Below, in pieces: positions 24,531 through 33,208 of a stretch of 36,343 nt of DNA. The stretch comes from Candidatus Izimoplasma sp. HR2 (GTDB taxonomy: Bacteria > Bacillota_I > Bacilli_A > Izemoplasmatales > Izemoplasmataceae). Made by a program: the position numbers and the translations under genes. The DNA lies in the NCBI GenBank assembly GCA_000753575.1, contig JRFF01000021.1:30891-67233 (forward strand), read 5' to 3'. The notes below the pieces were generated by a model, which was given only the letters and a program-made list of their open reading frames with translations, did no database searches and was not told where the DNA came from. Every line of letters starts with the position of its first letter. The stretch's first letter is position 1.

Positions 24531-25494
24531 ATGTTCCTAAAATAAATAGTTCAAGCCCAATCTTTTTATCAATTTGTCCTGTTTTAATTTTATAGTCTAT
24601 CTCTTCTAATTTTCTAAGATGTTTTTTAACTGTAGACATATTTACACTTTTAGCATTCTTAACCATATAATATGCTCTACCGCTACTACATCGGTAATAC
24701 TTAGCTATTTCAGCTTGATCTTTATTATCTTTTAATAATAGCTTAACATGTAGTATCTCACGATACTTATTAACTAAAATACCTAATATTCTTAAAGGAT
24801 CTTCACTATGTTGAATAAGATCATTATATATTTCTAATGCTTTAGATTGTTTGTTCTCTAGGATATTATTAGTAATTTCATAGACATTATCTTCAACATT
24901 CTTTGTAATAACTCTTTTAATAGTTTCTAAATCTACATAATCCATATCCGAAGCATATAATATAAGCTTTTTCATCTCAGTTACCGCTACTTCTGTGTTG
25001 TGTTCTACTCTTTTTAAAAATTCTTCTAAAGCAGGTCTTTCAATTTTTATATTATTTTTACCTAGTTGTCTTCTCATCCAACTAGCTAAATCAACTTGTT
25101 TCATTGGTTCACATTTAATAACATTTGCTTTATTCTTAACGACTTTAGTAATTGCTTTTCTTTCATCAAGTTTTGCGTAAGGTGCATTTAAAATTAAAAC
25201 TGTTTCTTCAACAGGGTTTTCTAAGTACTTAGATAAAGCATCTAAATCATGTTTTATCTCTTTTTTTATCTTTTCATTTGTAAGGAAATAACAGTTCTTA
25301 ATAATAATTATCTTTTTTAAAGACATAAAAGGTATTGTTTGTGCATCATTTATTGCATTTTTAACATTAGTCTCTTCTGCATCATAAACAGTAATGTTGA
25401 ATTCATCAACATTAAATTTATTAACTATCTGATTAGTTTTACTTTTTATTATAAAAGTATCTGGACCGTGAAATAAGTAAACTTGTTTTTCCAT
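24529..25494 (-). CDS. holA: DNA polymerase III subunit delta
   Basis: Clamp-loader subunit that opens the beta clamp, 321 residues, normal length. The N-terminus LFHGPDTFIIKSKTNQIV matches the family's start, followed by the IIKNCYFLT region and AAA+-type lid and collar segments (ENPVEETVLILNAPYAKLDER and SVNMSTVKKHLRKLEEIDYK as landmarks). AGAGGTG lies before ATG 25494. It follows comEC by 33 nt, the order conserved in Bacillus (comEA-comEC-holA). Confidence 0.92.
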   Translation of the reverse strand: MEKQVYLFHGPDTFIIKSKTNQIVNKFNVDEFNITVYDAEETNVKNAINDAQTIPFMSLKKIIIIKNCYFLTNEKIKKEIKHDLDALSKYLENPVEETVLILNAPYAKLDERKAITKVVKNKANVIKCEPMKQVDLASWMRRQLGKNNIKIERPALEEFLKRVEHNTEVAVTEMKKLILYASDMDYVDLETIKRVITKNVEDNVYEITNNILENKQSKALEIYNDLIQHSEDPLRILGILVNKYREILHVKLLLKDNKDQAEIAKYYRCSSGRAYYMVKNAKSVNMSTVKKHLRKLEEIDYKIKTGQIDKKIGLELFILGT

Positions 25495-25527
25495 AAAAAC
25501 ACCTCTTATTTATTATATCACAAATAG

Positions 25528-27627
25528 TTAAGGGCTGTGTATTCTTTTATACTCTTTTCCAAAGAGATAATACACTTCAATAGTACCCATCAAATCTGTC
25601 CTGTATACAATTATTCCTAATTCTTCGTATCTTTTTATTACTTCGTCGTGAGGATGTCCATGGAGGTTTTTAACGGATACATTAATAAATACTTCTTCTG
25701 GCCTTATTACATCCAAAAATAATTGATTACTTGAGGTAATACTCCCGTGATGTGGAACTTTTAAGTAATCAACATCTAAATTGTATTCACTAATAAAATC
25801 AATCTCTCTTGATTTTTCAATATCCCCTGTAAATAGGTAATGCTTATCATTAATGAAAATACTCATTATAATACTATTATTATTCTCGTTTAGTTCTTTA
25901 TATGAAAAAGGATAGATATACATTGCTATAGTTCCACATTGGATAGTTTTGTCTTCATAATCTAGTACATTATGTTTAGATATCACAGTATCTACTAAAA
26001 ACTCATTTAATATATCCTCTGATTCTCCGTAATGATCACTATGAAAATGACTAATTATAAGATAGTCCAATTTTCTAATATTCTTCCCTTTTAAATAATT
26101 TATTAAAGAATCATAGTCATCATATTCTCCAGTATCAATTAGTATATTACATCTATTAAAAGAATCTTTAATTAAGATACTATCTCCATAAATATCAACA
26201 AAAGAAACACTTTTTTTAAAATCAAAATAGGGACTCATATAAATTAAAATTAAGAATAATATAAGAGAAAATAAACTTTCTTTAATTCTAATATTTGTTT
26301 CTAGTGATATTAATAAGAAGAAGACAATAACATAGTAAATAATAATTGTAATATCATTAGGAAAATAGAATTTAAAAATCAAGATATCTATTCTTGAAAA
26401 AAGAGTTAAAATAAATTCGAAAATTTTTATAAATACATAGTTCAATTTATCAAAAAATGGTAATAGAAAAGCAATATAACTAAGTGGCAGAATTGCATAT
26501 GTAACATACATTAAAAAGATAATATTAAATACTAATGATAATAGATTAATTTGGTGATTTAATTTCAATATTATTGGAATAGTTACTAAAAAGGCAATAA
26601 AAGATATAAGAAAAAGTTGATGTAGTTTTGATTCTTTATTAAGAATTATACTAGAGAATAAAATGGTAAAAGTTACTAAAAAACTAAGCAAAAATCCCGC
26701 ATCAAAATAATAATAAGGGCGTATAAAAAGAAGAAAGATGAATATGATTGATAGTATGTCCAAACTAGAAAATTCTAGTTTATACCTTTTATTTACTACT
26801 AGTAATACATACATAATAGATGCCCTTGTCACTGAGGGAGAAAATGATGTTATTAATAGATATGACAGTAATAAAGCCATTATTATGTTTTCTTTTTGTT
26901 TTTCTAGGAGTTTAGTTTTCTTTAAAAAGAACTCTAGAGTTAACACGAGTATAGCAATATGAAGTCCACTTACAGCAAATAAATGACTTATTCCTATTTG
27001 ATTTATTTGATTCTTAATTTCAATATCAATTCCTGATTTTTCTGCTAGTATAAATGTCTTAACATATCCACCTGAAAGAGGCTGATATTTATCGATGTAC
27101 TTTTCAATATAGTAAGGAAGTAAATATATGCTAAATGAAGACCCAGCTTCTTCTACATAATCTGTAAAAATAGTATATTTTACGTTTTGTGATTTTAAAT
27201 AATTATTGTAGTCAAATGTATTTGGAATAGTACTTACAGAAGGTATAGTTGTCGACCCCTTTATAATTAGTTTATCTCCTGGCTTTATCGATATATTTTC
27301 ATCGAAATACACTTTAATATATTGATGATTAATCTTACCTAAAAAGCTTGTATAGTTATCTGTTTTTATATCCTTGATTACTGTGACATTGTATGTATCC
27401 TCTTCTTTAATTTCTAGGTTATTAAAAGCAAATAAACTCATTGTATATATACCTATAAATATAAGAATTACTTTTACTAAATCTGAGTGATTCTTATATA
27501 TATAATAAAGAAAAGGAATTGCGATAATTATATACAAAACACTATTAATTACTAGTATTAATAGTGTTAATGACATTGCTATGTATAGATATCTATTTCT
27601 ATACTGTAATAAGATCTTTAATGTCAT
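25528..27627 (-). CDS. comEC: DNA uptake channel protein ComEC/Rec2
   Basis: Polytopic protein forming the inner-membrane path for single-stranded DNA in transformation; 699 residues, essentially full length. Order: N-terminal helices (1-65), an outer OB-like domain (about 75-170, including IPNTFDYNNYLKSQNVKYTIF), the Competence membrane domain starting at HLFAVSGLHIAIL, then a C-terminal metallo-beta-lactamase-like domain with SHFHSDHYG (complete HxHxDH), FTGDI and LKVPHHGS. The intact metal site suggests an active nuclease domain. ATG 27627 overlaps the end of comEA by 29 nt with no strong ribosome site, so coupling is likely. Confidence 0.95.
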   Translation of the reverse strand: MTLKILLQYRNRYLYIAMSLTLLILVINSVLYIIIAIPFLYYIYKNHSDLVKVILIFIGIYTMSLFAFNNLEIKEEDTYNVTVIKDIKTDNYTSFLGKINHQYIKVYFDENISIKPGDKLIIKGSTTIPSVSTIPNTFDYNNYLKSQNVKYTIFTDYVEEAGSSFSIYLLPYYIEKYIDKYQPLSGGYVKTFILAEKSGIDIEIKNQINQIGISHLFAVSGLHIAILVLTLEFFLKKTKLLEKQKENIIMALLLSYLLITSFSPSVTRASIMYVLLVVNKRYKLEFSSLDILSIIFIFLLFIRPYYYFDAGFLLSFLVTFTILFSSIILNKESKLHQLFLISFIAFLVTIPIILKLNHQINLLSLVFNIIFLMYVTYAILPLSYIAFLLPFFDKLNYVFIKIFEFILTLFSRIDILIFKFYFPNDITIIIYYVIVFFLLISLETNIRIKESLFSLILFLILIYMSPYFDFKKSVSFVDIYGDSILIKDSFNRCNILIDTGEYDDYDSLINYLKGKNIRKLDYLIISHFHSDHYGESEDILNEFLVDTVISKHNVLDYEDKTIQCGTIAMYIYPFSYKELNENNNSIIMSIFINDKHYLFTGDIEKSREIDFISEYNLDVDYLKVPHHGSITSSNQLFLDVIRPEEVFINVSVKNLHGHPHDEVIKRYEELGIIVYRTDLMGTIEVYYLFGKEYKRIHSP

Positions 27628-28165
27628 TAAACGTTGCTTCTCCTATACCTGTCACACTCATAATATCCTCGATGCTTTCAAAAAAACCTATTTCAGTTCT
27701 ATAGTCGATGATACTTTGTGCAGTTGAAGGCCCGATCCCAGGCAATGTATCTAAAAGTTCTAATGAAGCACTGTTAATATTAATTATTCCATTTGAGTTA
27801 TTTTCTATAACATCAATTATAATTGGATAAGAGTCTTCATATGATGGAATATACACCACTTGTTGATCATATAGTTTTAATGATAGATTAATTGCGAGTG
27901 TATCTGCATTGCCCGTTGTTCCACCAGCTAGTGAAACCAGCTGAAATAGACGAGAATCTTTTAAAACCTTGTAAACGCCAGGATTTTGTACCTGTCCTTT
28001 AATATCTATATAGATATATTCAGGTTCTTCAGTTAAATCTTCAGTAGTGATAGGTTCAAATGCAATTGATTGTTCTTCTTCTCCTAGGGGAAGAAGTAAA
28101 ATAATAGTAATAGCGATTACTGTTATAGCTAAATAAATATAATACTTTTTAATAAAATCTCTCAT
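27599..28165 (-). CDS. comEA: Competence DNA receptor ComEA
   Basis: Membrane-anchored double-stranded DNA receptor, 188 residues. N-terminal TM helix (about 9-27), acidic linker, an SLBB domain (IDIKGQVQNPGVYKV...LVSLAGG), a Ser/Asn linker, and a C-terminal helix-hairpin-helix pair (INSASLELLDTLPGIGPSTAQ and IEDIMSVTGIGEATFNDI) that binds DNA. ATG 28165 is preferred because GAGGTGAA lies upstream; the in-frame GTG at 28174 falls within that site. comEB is absent from the cluster. No competence-type promoter was recognised. Confidence 0.94.
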   Translation of the reverse strand: MRDFIKKYYIYLAITVIAITIILLLPLGEEEQSIAFEPITTEDLTEEPEYIYIDIKGQVQNPGVYKVLKDSRLFQLVSLAGGTTGNADTLAINLSLKLYDQQVVYIPSYEDSYPIIIDVIENNSNGIININSASLELLDTLPGIGPSTAQSIIDYRTEIGFFESIEDIMSVTGIGEATFNDIKDLITV

Positions 28166-28211
28166 ATATTTCACCTCAATATTATGATACTTATTATCTA
28201 TAATTTATTCT

Positions 28212-28239
28212 TTTATAAAAAACTGATAAATGTTATAAT
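28212..28239 (+). promoter_or_regulatory. Promoter of the DUF975-like gene
   Basis: TTTATA (28212-28217), 16-nt spacer, TATAAT (28234-28239). Start point near 28246, giving a leader of about 95 nt. Confidence 0.5.
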
Positions 28240-28260
28240 AATATAGTAAGAATTAGGAGA

Positions 28261-28313
28261 GATAATCAATTTATTTAGTAAAAGATAAAAGATAAATTAA
28301 TTATTCTTTTTTT
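28261..28313 (+). promoter_or_regulatory. Possible attenuator in the leader of the 28341 gene
   Basis: Arms 28262-28274 and 28292-28304 pair at 12 of 13 positions, followed by CTTTTTTT (28306-28313): terminator-shaped, but lying between promoter and gene. The stem is almost all A-T, so strength is uncertain. Confidence 0.4.
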
Positions 28314-28340
28314 ATTAAAAAAAGTATGGAGGAATTTTTT

Positions 28341-29216
28341 ATGATGAAAGCATCTTATTCAGATATTAAGTATGACGCAAGACAATCAATGAAAGGGCAT
28401 ATGGGAGAAGTTATTTTAGTAGGTTTGATTTTACCTATAGCATTTTCAATGATTGCTAACTTCTTTAATGGAATACTTGAATTTGTTCACTTTAGTATTC
28501 CACTAATATTATCAACTTATACTACCGCAGTATCTTCTTACATTACATATAGAATGTTAATAAAAATTTCAAGATTTAAATCAGATAAAATTTTTACAAA
28601 CTTCTTAGGTACAAAAAAAGGAATTTTAAGTGCACTTGGATGGGGACTATTTGTATCACTTATCTTTAGTGTTTATTTATATATCTATTGGGATTATGTA
28701 TTATTCTTCTTTGATTTAATTGCTTTTATTTCAAGTGAAGCTTATCTCAATAATCCTGATATATTAGGTAGTTATATTGAAAATTACGTAATAGGAGCTC
28801 CGACTACTAAAACCTTAATTATTAGTACTGTTTACTCAATATTTGTAATTATTATTACTATAAGATTTTCATTTGCTCTATTTATTATTGGTGATACTGA
28901 TGAAAATATCTTTGAAGCATTAAAAAAATCATGGTTAATAACAAGTGGAAACTGGTGGAGACTATTCTTCTTCCCATTATCATTCTTGCTTTGGATTTTT
29001 GCAGTAATATTTACTTTTGGACTCGCAATAATTTATGTAACACCTTATATGGCAGTTGCTCAAGCATCAATGTATAATCGTTTATTAAAAGAAAGCGAAT
29101 TTGAGTTTGATGATGGAGTTATTAATAAAGTAGTTGATTCAACTGATGAAAATGCTCTTGATGATGATGAAAACAAATTTGATAAAAAGGATCCTTTTGG
29201 AGATTACTACGAATAA
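28341..29216 (+). CDS. DUF975-like integral membrane protein
   Basis: Membrane protein of 291 residues with about five or six hydrophobic helices. The N-terminal MKASYSDIKYDARQSMKGHMG matches in style the DUF975 start (short basic/Ser helix, AR.SLKG.WG, then a helix). KKSWLITSGNWWRLFFFPLS before the last helices also fits. The C-terminus is a soluble acidic tail (DENALDDDENKFDKKDPFGDYYE region) facing the cytoplasm. ATG 28341 is chosen because GGAGG lies 8 nt upstream; an ATG at 28326 overlaps that site. Function unknown. The gene is divergent from comEA and convergent with mglC. Confidence 0.7.
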   Translation: MMKASYSDIKYDARQSMKGHMGEVILVGLILPIAFSMIANFFNGILEFVHFSIPLILSTYTTAVSSYITYRMLIKISRFKSDKIFTNFLGTKKGILSALGWGLFVSLIFSVYLYIYWDYVLFFFDLIAFISSEAYLNNPDILGSYIENYVIGAPTTKTLIISTVYSIFVIIITIRFSFALFIIGDTDENIFEALKKSWLITSGNWWRLFFFPLSFLLWIFAVIFTFGLAIIYVTPYMAVAQASMYNRLLKESEFEFDDGVINKVVDSTDENALDDDENKFDKKDPFGDYYE

Positions 29217-29232
29217 TATAAAAAAAAGTATA

Positions 29233-29266
29233 AAAAAAACAATCTAATTTCTTAGATTGTTTTTTT
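29233..29266. terminator. Bidirectional terminator after the 28341 gene
   Basis: Fifteen-bp stem (29233-29247 with 29252-29266) with a 4-nt loop, A-run and T-run built into the arms. It can also stop transcripts of mgl coming from the other side, 47 nt after mglC. Confidence 0.9.
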
Positions 29267-29312
29267 CTGGAATAGGAGTATTCCATCGATAAAGAGGGTT
29301 TAAAAATTATTA

Positions 29313-30428
29313 TTATTTTTTCTTGATATATTTTCTAGTATCAAGGGCAACTGCTGCAACAATTATTACTCCCTTGATGATATATTGATAAAATACGTCT
29401 AATCCTAAGAAGTTCATTCCGTAACTGATAATTGTAAACATTAGTACACCAGCTACTGCTCCACTTACTTTTCCGATACCACCACTAAATGATATTCCAC
29501 CTACTACGCAGGCAGCAATAGCATCAAGTTCGTAGTTAATCCCAGTAGCATTACTGGCACTACCTATACGAGCAACTTCTAAATAACCACCAAGACCATA
29601 AAGCATCCCGGCTAAAATATAAACCATTACTGTTGTTTTAACAACGTTAACACCTGATATAGTAGCAGCTTCTGGATTTCCACCAACAGCGTACATATTC
29701 TTACCAAATGTAGTTTTATTCCAAATAATCCACATTATAATTGCGATTATTAGTGAATAAACAATTAAGTGTGGTATTTCCATACCGAATATATGATATT
29801 TTCCAATTACTAATGAGCTATAAACATCATCTAATCCACCTATTGGTTGAGGTCCTGGTGCACCTGATTGGAAATACATTGATAGTATTCCGTATAAGGC
29901 AACACTTGCACCTAAAGTAGCTAAGAATGGATGAACTTTAAATACTGCTACTACGAATCCGTTTATCGCACTAAATGTAGCACTTACAAACATTGCTATT
30001 AATAATGGAACTAGTAAGTATATAAAGTTAAATGTTGTTAACCAATCTGGTAAGGTCGGATAGAATCTAGCACCGTAATCAGCTGCTTGTAGTAATGAAG
30101 CAGAAATGATTGCTGCGAATCCTACACTTCTACCAAGTGAAAGGTCTGTTCCTTGTAAGATAATAATTCCACCAACACCAAGTGCTAGTATTAATCTTAC
30201 TGAAGATTGTGTTAAGATATTTCTAAAAACTGCTGCTGATAAGAACTTAGGTTCTCTAATAATAACTATTAATATTAATCCAAATATTACTAAGTATATT
30301 GCATTATTAATTAAGAATTCCTTTGTATCTGCTTTTGTCCAATTACGAAGTCTTTCTTTTTTTAATTCAATATATTTATTAAATTTATTAATATATCTTT
30401 GTACAAATCCAATTGTATTATTTTCCAC
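29313..30428 (-). CDS. mglC: Galactose/methyl-galactoside ABC transporter permease MglC
   Basis: BPD_transp_2 family sugar permease, 371 residues, about ten helices. Landmarks are GVGGIIILQGTDLSLGRSVG, the AVFKVHPFLATLGASVALYG segment, YAVGGNPEAATISGVNV (the ATPase-contact region) and ACVVGGISFSGGIGKVSGAV. A cytoplasmic N-terminal extension of about 45 residues precedes the first helix. The start is GTG 30428 with AGGAGG 6 nt upstream. Third gene of mglBAC, 10 nt after mglA. Confidence 0.94.
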   Translation of the reverse strand: MENNTIGFVQRYINKFNKYIELKKERLRNWTKADTKEFLINNAIYLVIFGLILIVIIREPKFLSAAVFRNILTQSSVRLILALGVGGIIILQGTDLSLGRSVGFAAIISASLLQAADYGARFYPTLPDWLTTFNFIYLLVPLLIAMFVSATFSAINGFVVAVFKVHPFLATLGASVALYGILSMYFQSGAPGPQPIGGLDDVYSSLVIGKYHIFGMEIPHLIVYSLIIAIIMWIIWNKTTFGKNMYAVGGNPEAATISGVNVVKTTVMVYILAGMLYGLGGYLEVARIGSASNATGINYELDAIAACVVGGISFSGGIGKVSGAVAGVLMFTIISYGMNFLGLDVFYQYIIKGVIIVAAVALDTRKYIKKK

Positions 30429-30438
30429 GATATTCCTC

Positions 30439-31938
30439 CTATAAATGTACTGTAGCTAAGCGGAATAATTCTTCTTGCGAAGTTTTACTTGTTTCCACGA
30501 TATCAGCTAAGTACCCATTACTCATTACAGCAATTCTATCTGTAATTCCAAGTAGTTCTGGCATTTCTGAAGAAACCATTATGATTGATTTCCCTTGTGA
30601 TACTAAATCTAACATTAATTGATAAATTTCATATTTAGCTCCAACATCAATACCCCTAGTTGGTTCATCCATGATTAAAATATCAGGATTTAATAATAGC
30701 CATCTACCAATAATAACTTTTTGTTGATTTCCACCACTTAGAGCTCTTATTAATTCACTTTGTGAAGGAGTTTTTATTCTCATCTTCTCTATTTGTCTAT
30801 CTGTATCTTTCTCCATTTGTTTGTTATCTAATATTCCAAATTTATTAGTATAATTGTGAACATTCGCAATTATAGAATTAAATTTAATATCCGCAACAGG
30901 ATAGATTCCAGTTTCTCTTCGTTCTTCAGTAATTAAAGCAAATCCATTTGATATTGCTTCAACTGTATTTTTATTTTTAATTTTTTTACCATTTAATAGT
31001 ATCTCACCAGTATCTTTAGTTCTAGCACCAAAAATCGCTTCAACTAATTCTGTTCTTCTACTACCAACAAGCCCAGATATACCTAATATCTCACCTTTAT
31101 GTAGTTTAAAAGAAACATTATGAACTTGTGGCGGATACAATGTAGACAAATCTTTAACTTCTAAAACAACTTCACCAATTTTATGATCTTTATGTGGGAA
31201 TCTGTTTTCTAAGCTTCTACCTACCATCATATTAATTATTTTGTTCATAGTAAGATCTTCTATTTCTTCTGTTCCAATATAATTACCATCTCTTAAAACT
31301 GTGACTACATCAGAAATCTCAAATATTTCTTCCATTTTATGAGAAATATAGATTATCCCAATACCTTGCGATTTTAAAGTTCTCATTATTTCAAATAACT
31401 TATTAACTTCATTTTCTGTTAGTGATGAAGTTGGTTCATCTAAAACAATAATTTTTGCATCATATGAAACTGCTTTTGCAATTTCAACCATTTGTCTTTG
31501 TGAAACAGACAAATCTCCTAGTTTTTTTGTAGGATCAAGTTCAACGTTAATTCTATCAAATAAGGCAATAGTATCAATTAACATCTTTTTCTCATCAACA
31601 AATAACCCTTTAGTAGGATATCTTCCAAGCCAGATATTATCTAATACTGTTCTTTGTAATACTTGATTTAATTCTTGATGAACCATTGAAACTCCACTTT
31701 CTAAAGCATGCTTTGGATCTGTGTAGTTAAACTTTTCTCCATCAAGGTAAAACTCACCTTCATCTTGTTTATATATACCGAATAAACACTTCATTAGTGT
31801 TGATTTTCCTGCACCATTTTCTCCCATTAGAGCGTGGATACTTCCTGCTCTTACATTTAGGTGTACTGCATTTAATACTTTAACTCCTGAAAATGACTTA
31901 CTTAAATTCCCAATCTTAAGTAAAAACTCTTCAGCCAT
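30439..31938 (-). CDS. mglA: Galactose/methyl-galactoside ABC transporter ATPase MglA
   Basis: Sugar-type ATPase with two ABC domains in one chain (499 residues). The first has Walker [10 protein letters not shown], signature LSVSQRQM and Walker [12 protein letters not shown]. The second has a degenerate Walker A ([11 protein letters not shown], lacking GK[ST]), signature LSGGNQQKV and Walker [13 protein letters not shown]. This asymmetry is normal for the MglA/RbsA/XylG family. GAGGTGA precedes ATG 31938. It lies 121 nt after mglB, with a hairpin in the gap. Confidence 0.95.
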   Translation of the reverse strand: MAEEFLLKIGNLSKSFSGVKVLNAVHLNVRAGSIHALMGENGAGKSTLMKCLFGIYKQDEGEFYLDGEKFNYTDPKHALESGVSMVHQELNQVLQRTVLDNIWLGRYPTKGLFVDEKKMLIDTIALFDRINVELDPTKKLGDLSVSQRQMVEIAKAVSYDAKIIVLDEPTSSLTENEVNKLFEIMRTLKSQGIGIIYISHKMEEIFEISDVVTVLRDGNYIGTEEIEDLTMNKIINMMVGRSLENRFPHKDHKIGEVVLEVKDLSTLYPPQVHNVSFKLHKGEILGISGLVGSRRTELVEAIFGARTKDTGEILLNGKKIKNKNTVEAISNGFALITEERRETGIYPVADIKFNSIIANVHNYTNKFGILDNKQMEKDTDRQIEKMRIKTPSQSELIRALSGGNQQKVIIGRWLLLNPDILIMDEPTRGIDVGAKYEIYQLMLDLVSQGKSIIMVSSEMPELLGITDRIAVMSNGYLADIVETSKTSQEELFRLATVHL

Positions 31939-32006
31939 AATCTCACCTCATTTTTTACGGTTTTTCAATTCTTTATCTTTTGTAATAATCTCCTAGAATA
32001 AGTAAA

Positions 32007-32037
32007 ATTATGGAAGCACGGAATGTACTTCCATAAT
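32007..32037 (-). repeat. Hairpin between mglB and mglA
   Basis: ATTATGGAAG/CTTCCATAAT perfect 10-bp arms (32007-32016 with 32028-32037), 11-nt loop, then TTTTACTTATT on the minus strand. It resembles a leaky terminator or 3' stabiliser, which would leave more receptor mRNA than ATPase/permease mRNA. Confidence 0.75.
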
Positions 32038-32059
32038 CTAATTACCTATTGTTATTTAT

Positions 32060-33070
32060 TTATTGAAAATCTGAATAATTGTCTTTAGTTACTGCAACGT
32101 ATGAAACACGTACAGCTTTAGTTCCTGTAGCACTATCAATAACCCAATCAGTACCAGCAACGATATCGTCACCGTTAGCAGCGTTAATTGCTAAATCGAT
32201 TGTAGCTCTTGCTTGGTTTACACCATCGTTTAATACAGTTCCGTTTAACTCGTCATCACCAATCATAGTTAATGCTTGAGCAAGTGCATCAACACCGTAA
32301 ACTGGTAAATCAACACCAGCACTTGTCATAGCTTGAACAGCACCAAATGCCATTCCATCATTATTACAAATTACTAATTCAATTTCACTACCGAAACCTG
32401 AAGATAACCAAGCTTCCATAGTATTGTTAGCATCAGCTGTAGACCATGTTGGAGATGCAGTTAATGCTAATTCATTAACAGTAATTCCAGCATCAGTGAA
32501 AGCTTTAACAGCTTCTATAGTTCTAGCTTCAGCATCTGGATGTCCAGGTTCACCTTTTAATAATACATAATCAAGTACACCGTCTCCATCTAAATCCCAA
32601 TCAGTATTTGCTTGCCAGTCAGCAACCATCATTTCACCTTGGATAATTCCAGCTTCAGCTGAATCAGTTCCAACGTACCATACTGCGTCATAAGTATCCA
32701 TAATTCCAGCTTCAGTAGCTTCTTTGTTGAATAAAATTAATGGAATCCCTGCTTCTTTTGCTTTTTCAATTATTGTTTTTGCAGCAGCAGGATCTACTAA
32801 GTTAATAGCTAAAACATCTACTTCTTTAGTGATGAATACATCAACTTGGTCGTTTAATTTTGCTTGATCCCCTTCAGAATCTACCATGTCTAATTCAACA
32901 CCCATTTCTTCAGCATATCTTTCTAATTCTGGACGAACAACACCATTCATGAAGTTATCATTGTAAGTGTAAATATTTGCCCCAATAGTTATAACACCAT
33001 CGTCTGAATCACATGCAGTTAAGATAAATGCAAATAATAAAACTGTTACAATTGCTAATACTTTTTTCAT
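32060..33070 (-). CDS. mglB: Galactose/glucose-binding lipoprotein MglB
   Basis: Receptor of the Mgl importer, 336 residues, lipobox LTAC (Cys20). It follows E. coli galactose-binding protein closely. Sugar-contact residues are conserved at D38, F40, N115, H177, D179, R183, W209, N236/N237, D261 and N281. The calcium loop is DLDGDGVLD (159-167), followed by LLKGEPGHPDAEART. These matches make galactose/glucose the likely ligands. First gene of mglBAC, with an extended -10 promoter and a cre-like site just upstream. Confidence 0.96.
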   Translation of the reverse strand: MKKVLAIVTVLLFAFILTACDSDDGVITIGANIYTYNDNFMNGVVRPELERYAEEMGVELDMVDSEGDQAKLNDQVDVFITKEVDVLAINLVDPAAAKTIIEKAKEAGIPLILFNKEATEAGIMDTYDAVWYVGTDSAEAGIIQGEMMVADWQANTDWDLDGDGVLDYVLLKGEPGHPDAEARTIEAVKAFTDAGITVNELALTASPTWSTADANNTMEAWLSSGFGSEIELVICNNDGMAFGAVQAMTSAGVDLPVYGVDALAQALTMIGDDELNGTVLNDGVNQARATIDLAINAANGDDIVAGTDWVIDSATGTKAVRVSYVAVTKDNYSDFQ

Positions 33071-33102
33071 TTTTTGTTTCTCCTTTTTTTTATAGTTTTT
33101 TG

Positions 33103-33124
33103 TTTAAGCGCTTTCATTTTACCA
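33103..33124 (-). promoter_or_regulatory. mglB promoter with CcpA-type cre site
   Basis: Minus strand TGGTAAAAT (33116-33124) is an extended -10 without a convincing -35. Directly downstream, over the expected start point, lies TGAAAGCGCTTAAA (33103-33116), which differs from the cre consensus TGWAANCGNTNWCA at one position. A site here would repress when preferred sugars are present. The weak -35 suits a promoter that needs an activator. Further upstream TTACA/TGTAA (33132-33149) flanks an A-tract. Confidence 0.75.
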
Positions 33125-33180
33125 AACAAAATTACAAAAAAAAATGTAAAATCTTATAATTACTTTATAAATTTATACAA

Positions 33181-33208
33181 AAAAAAATAAGATCCAAATC
33201 GGATCTTA
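33181..33208 (-). terminator. Terminator of the sensor operon
   Basis: TAAGATCC/GGATCTTA stem (33188-33195 with 33201-33208), 5-nt loop, T-run on the minus strand. The stem begins with the stop codon of the 33206 gene. Confidence 0.88.

Noticed and set aside
28255-28288. Leader peptide after AGGAG in front of the DUF975-like gene
   Set aside because: No ATG, GTG or TTG at a suitable distance; only an ATT codon, too rare a start to claim.
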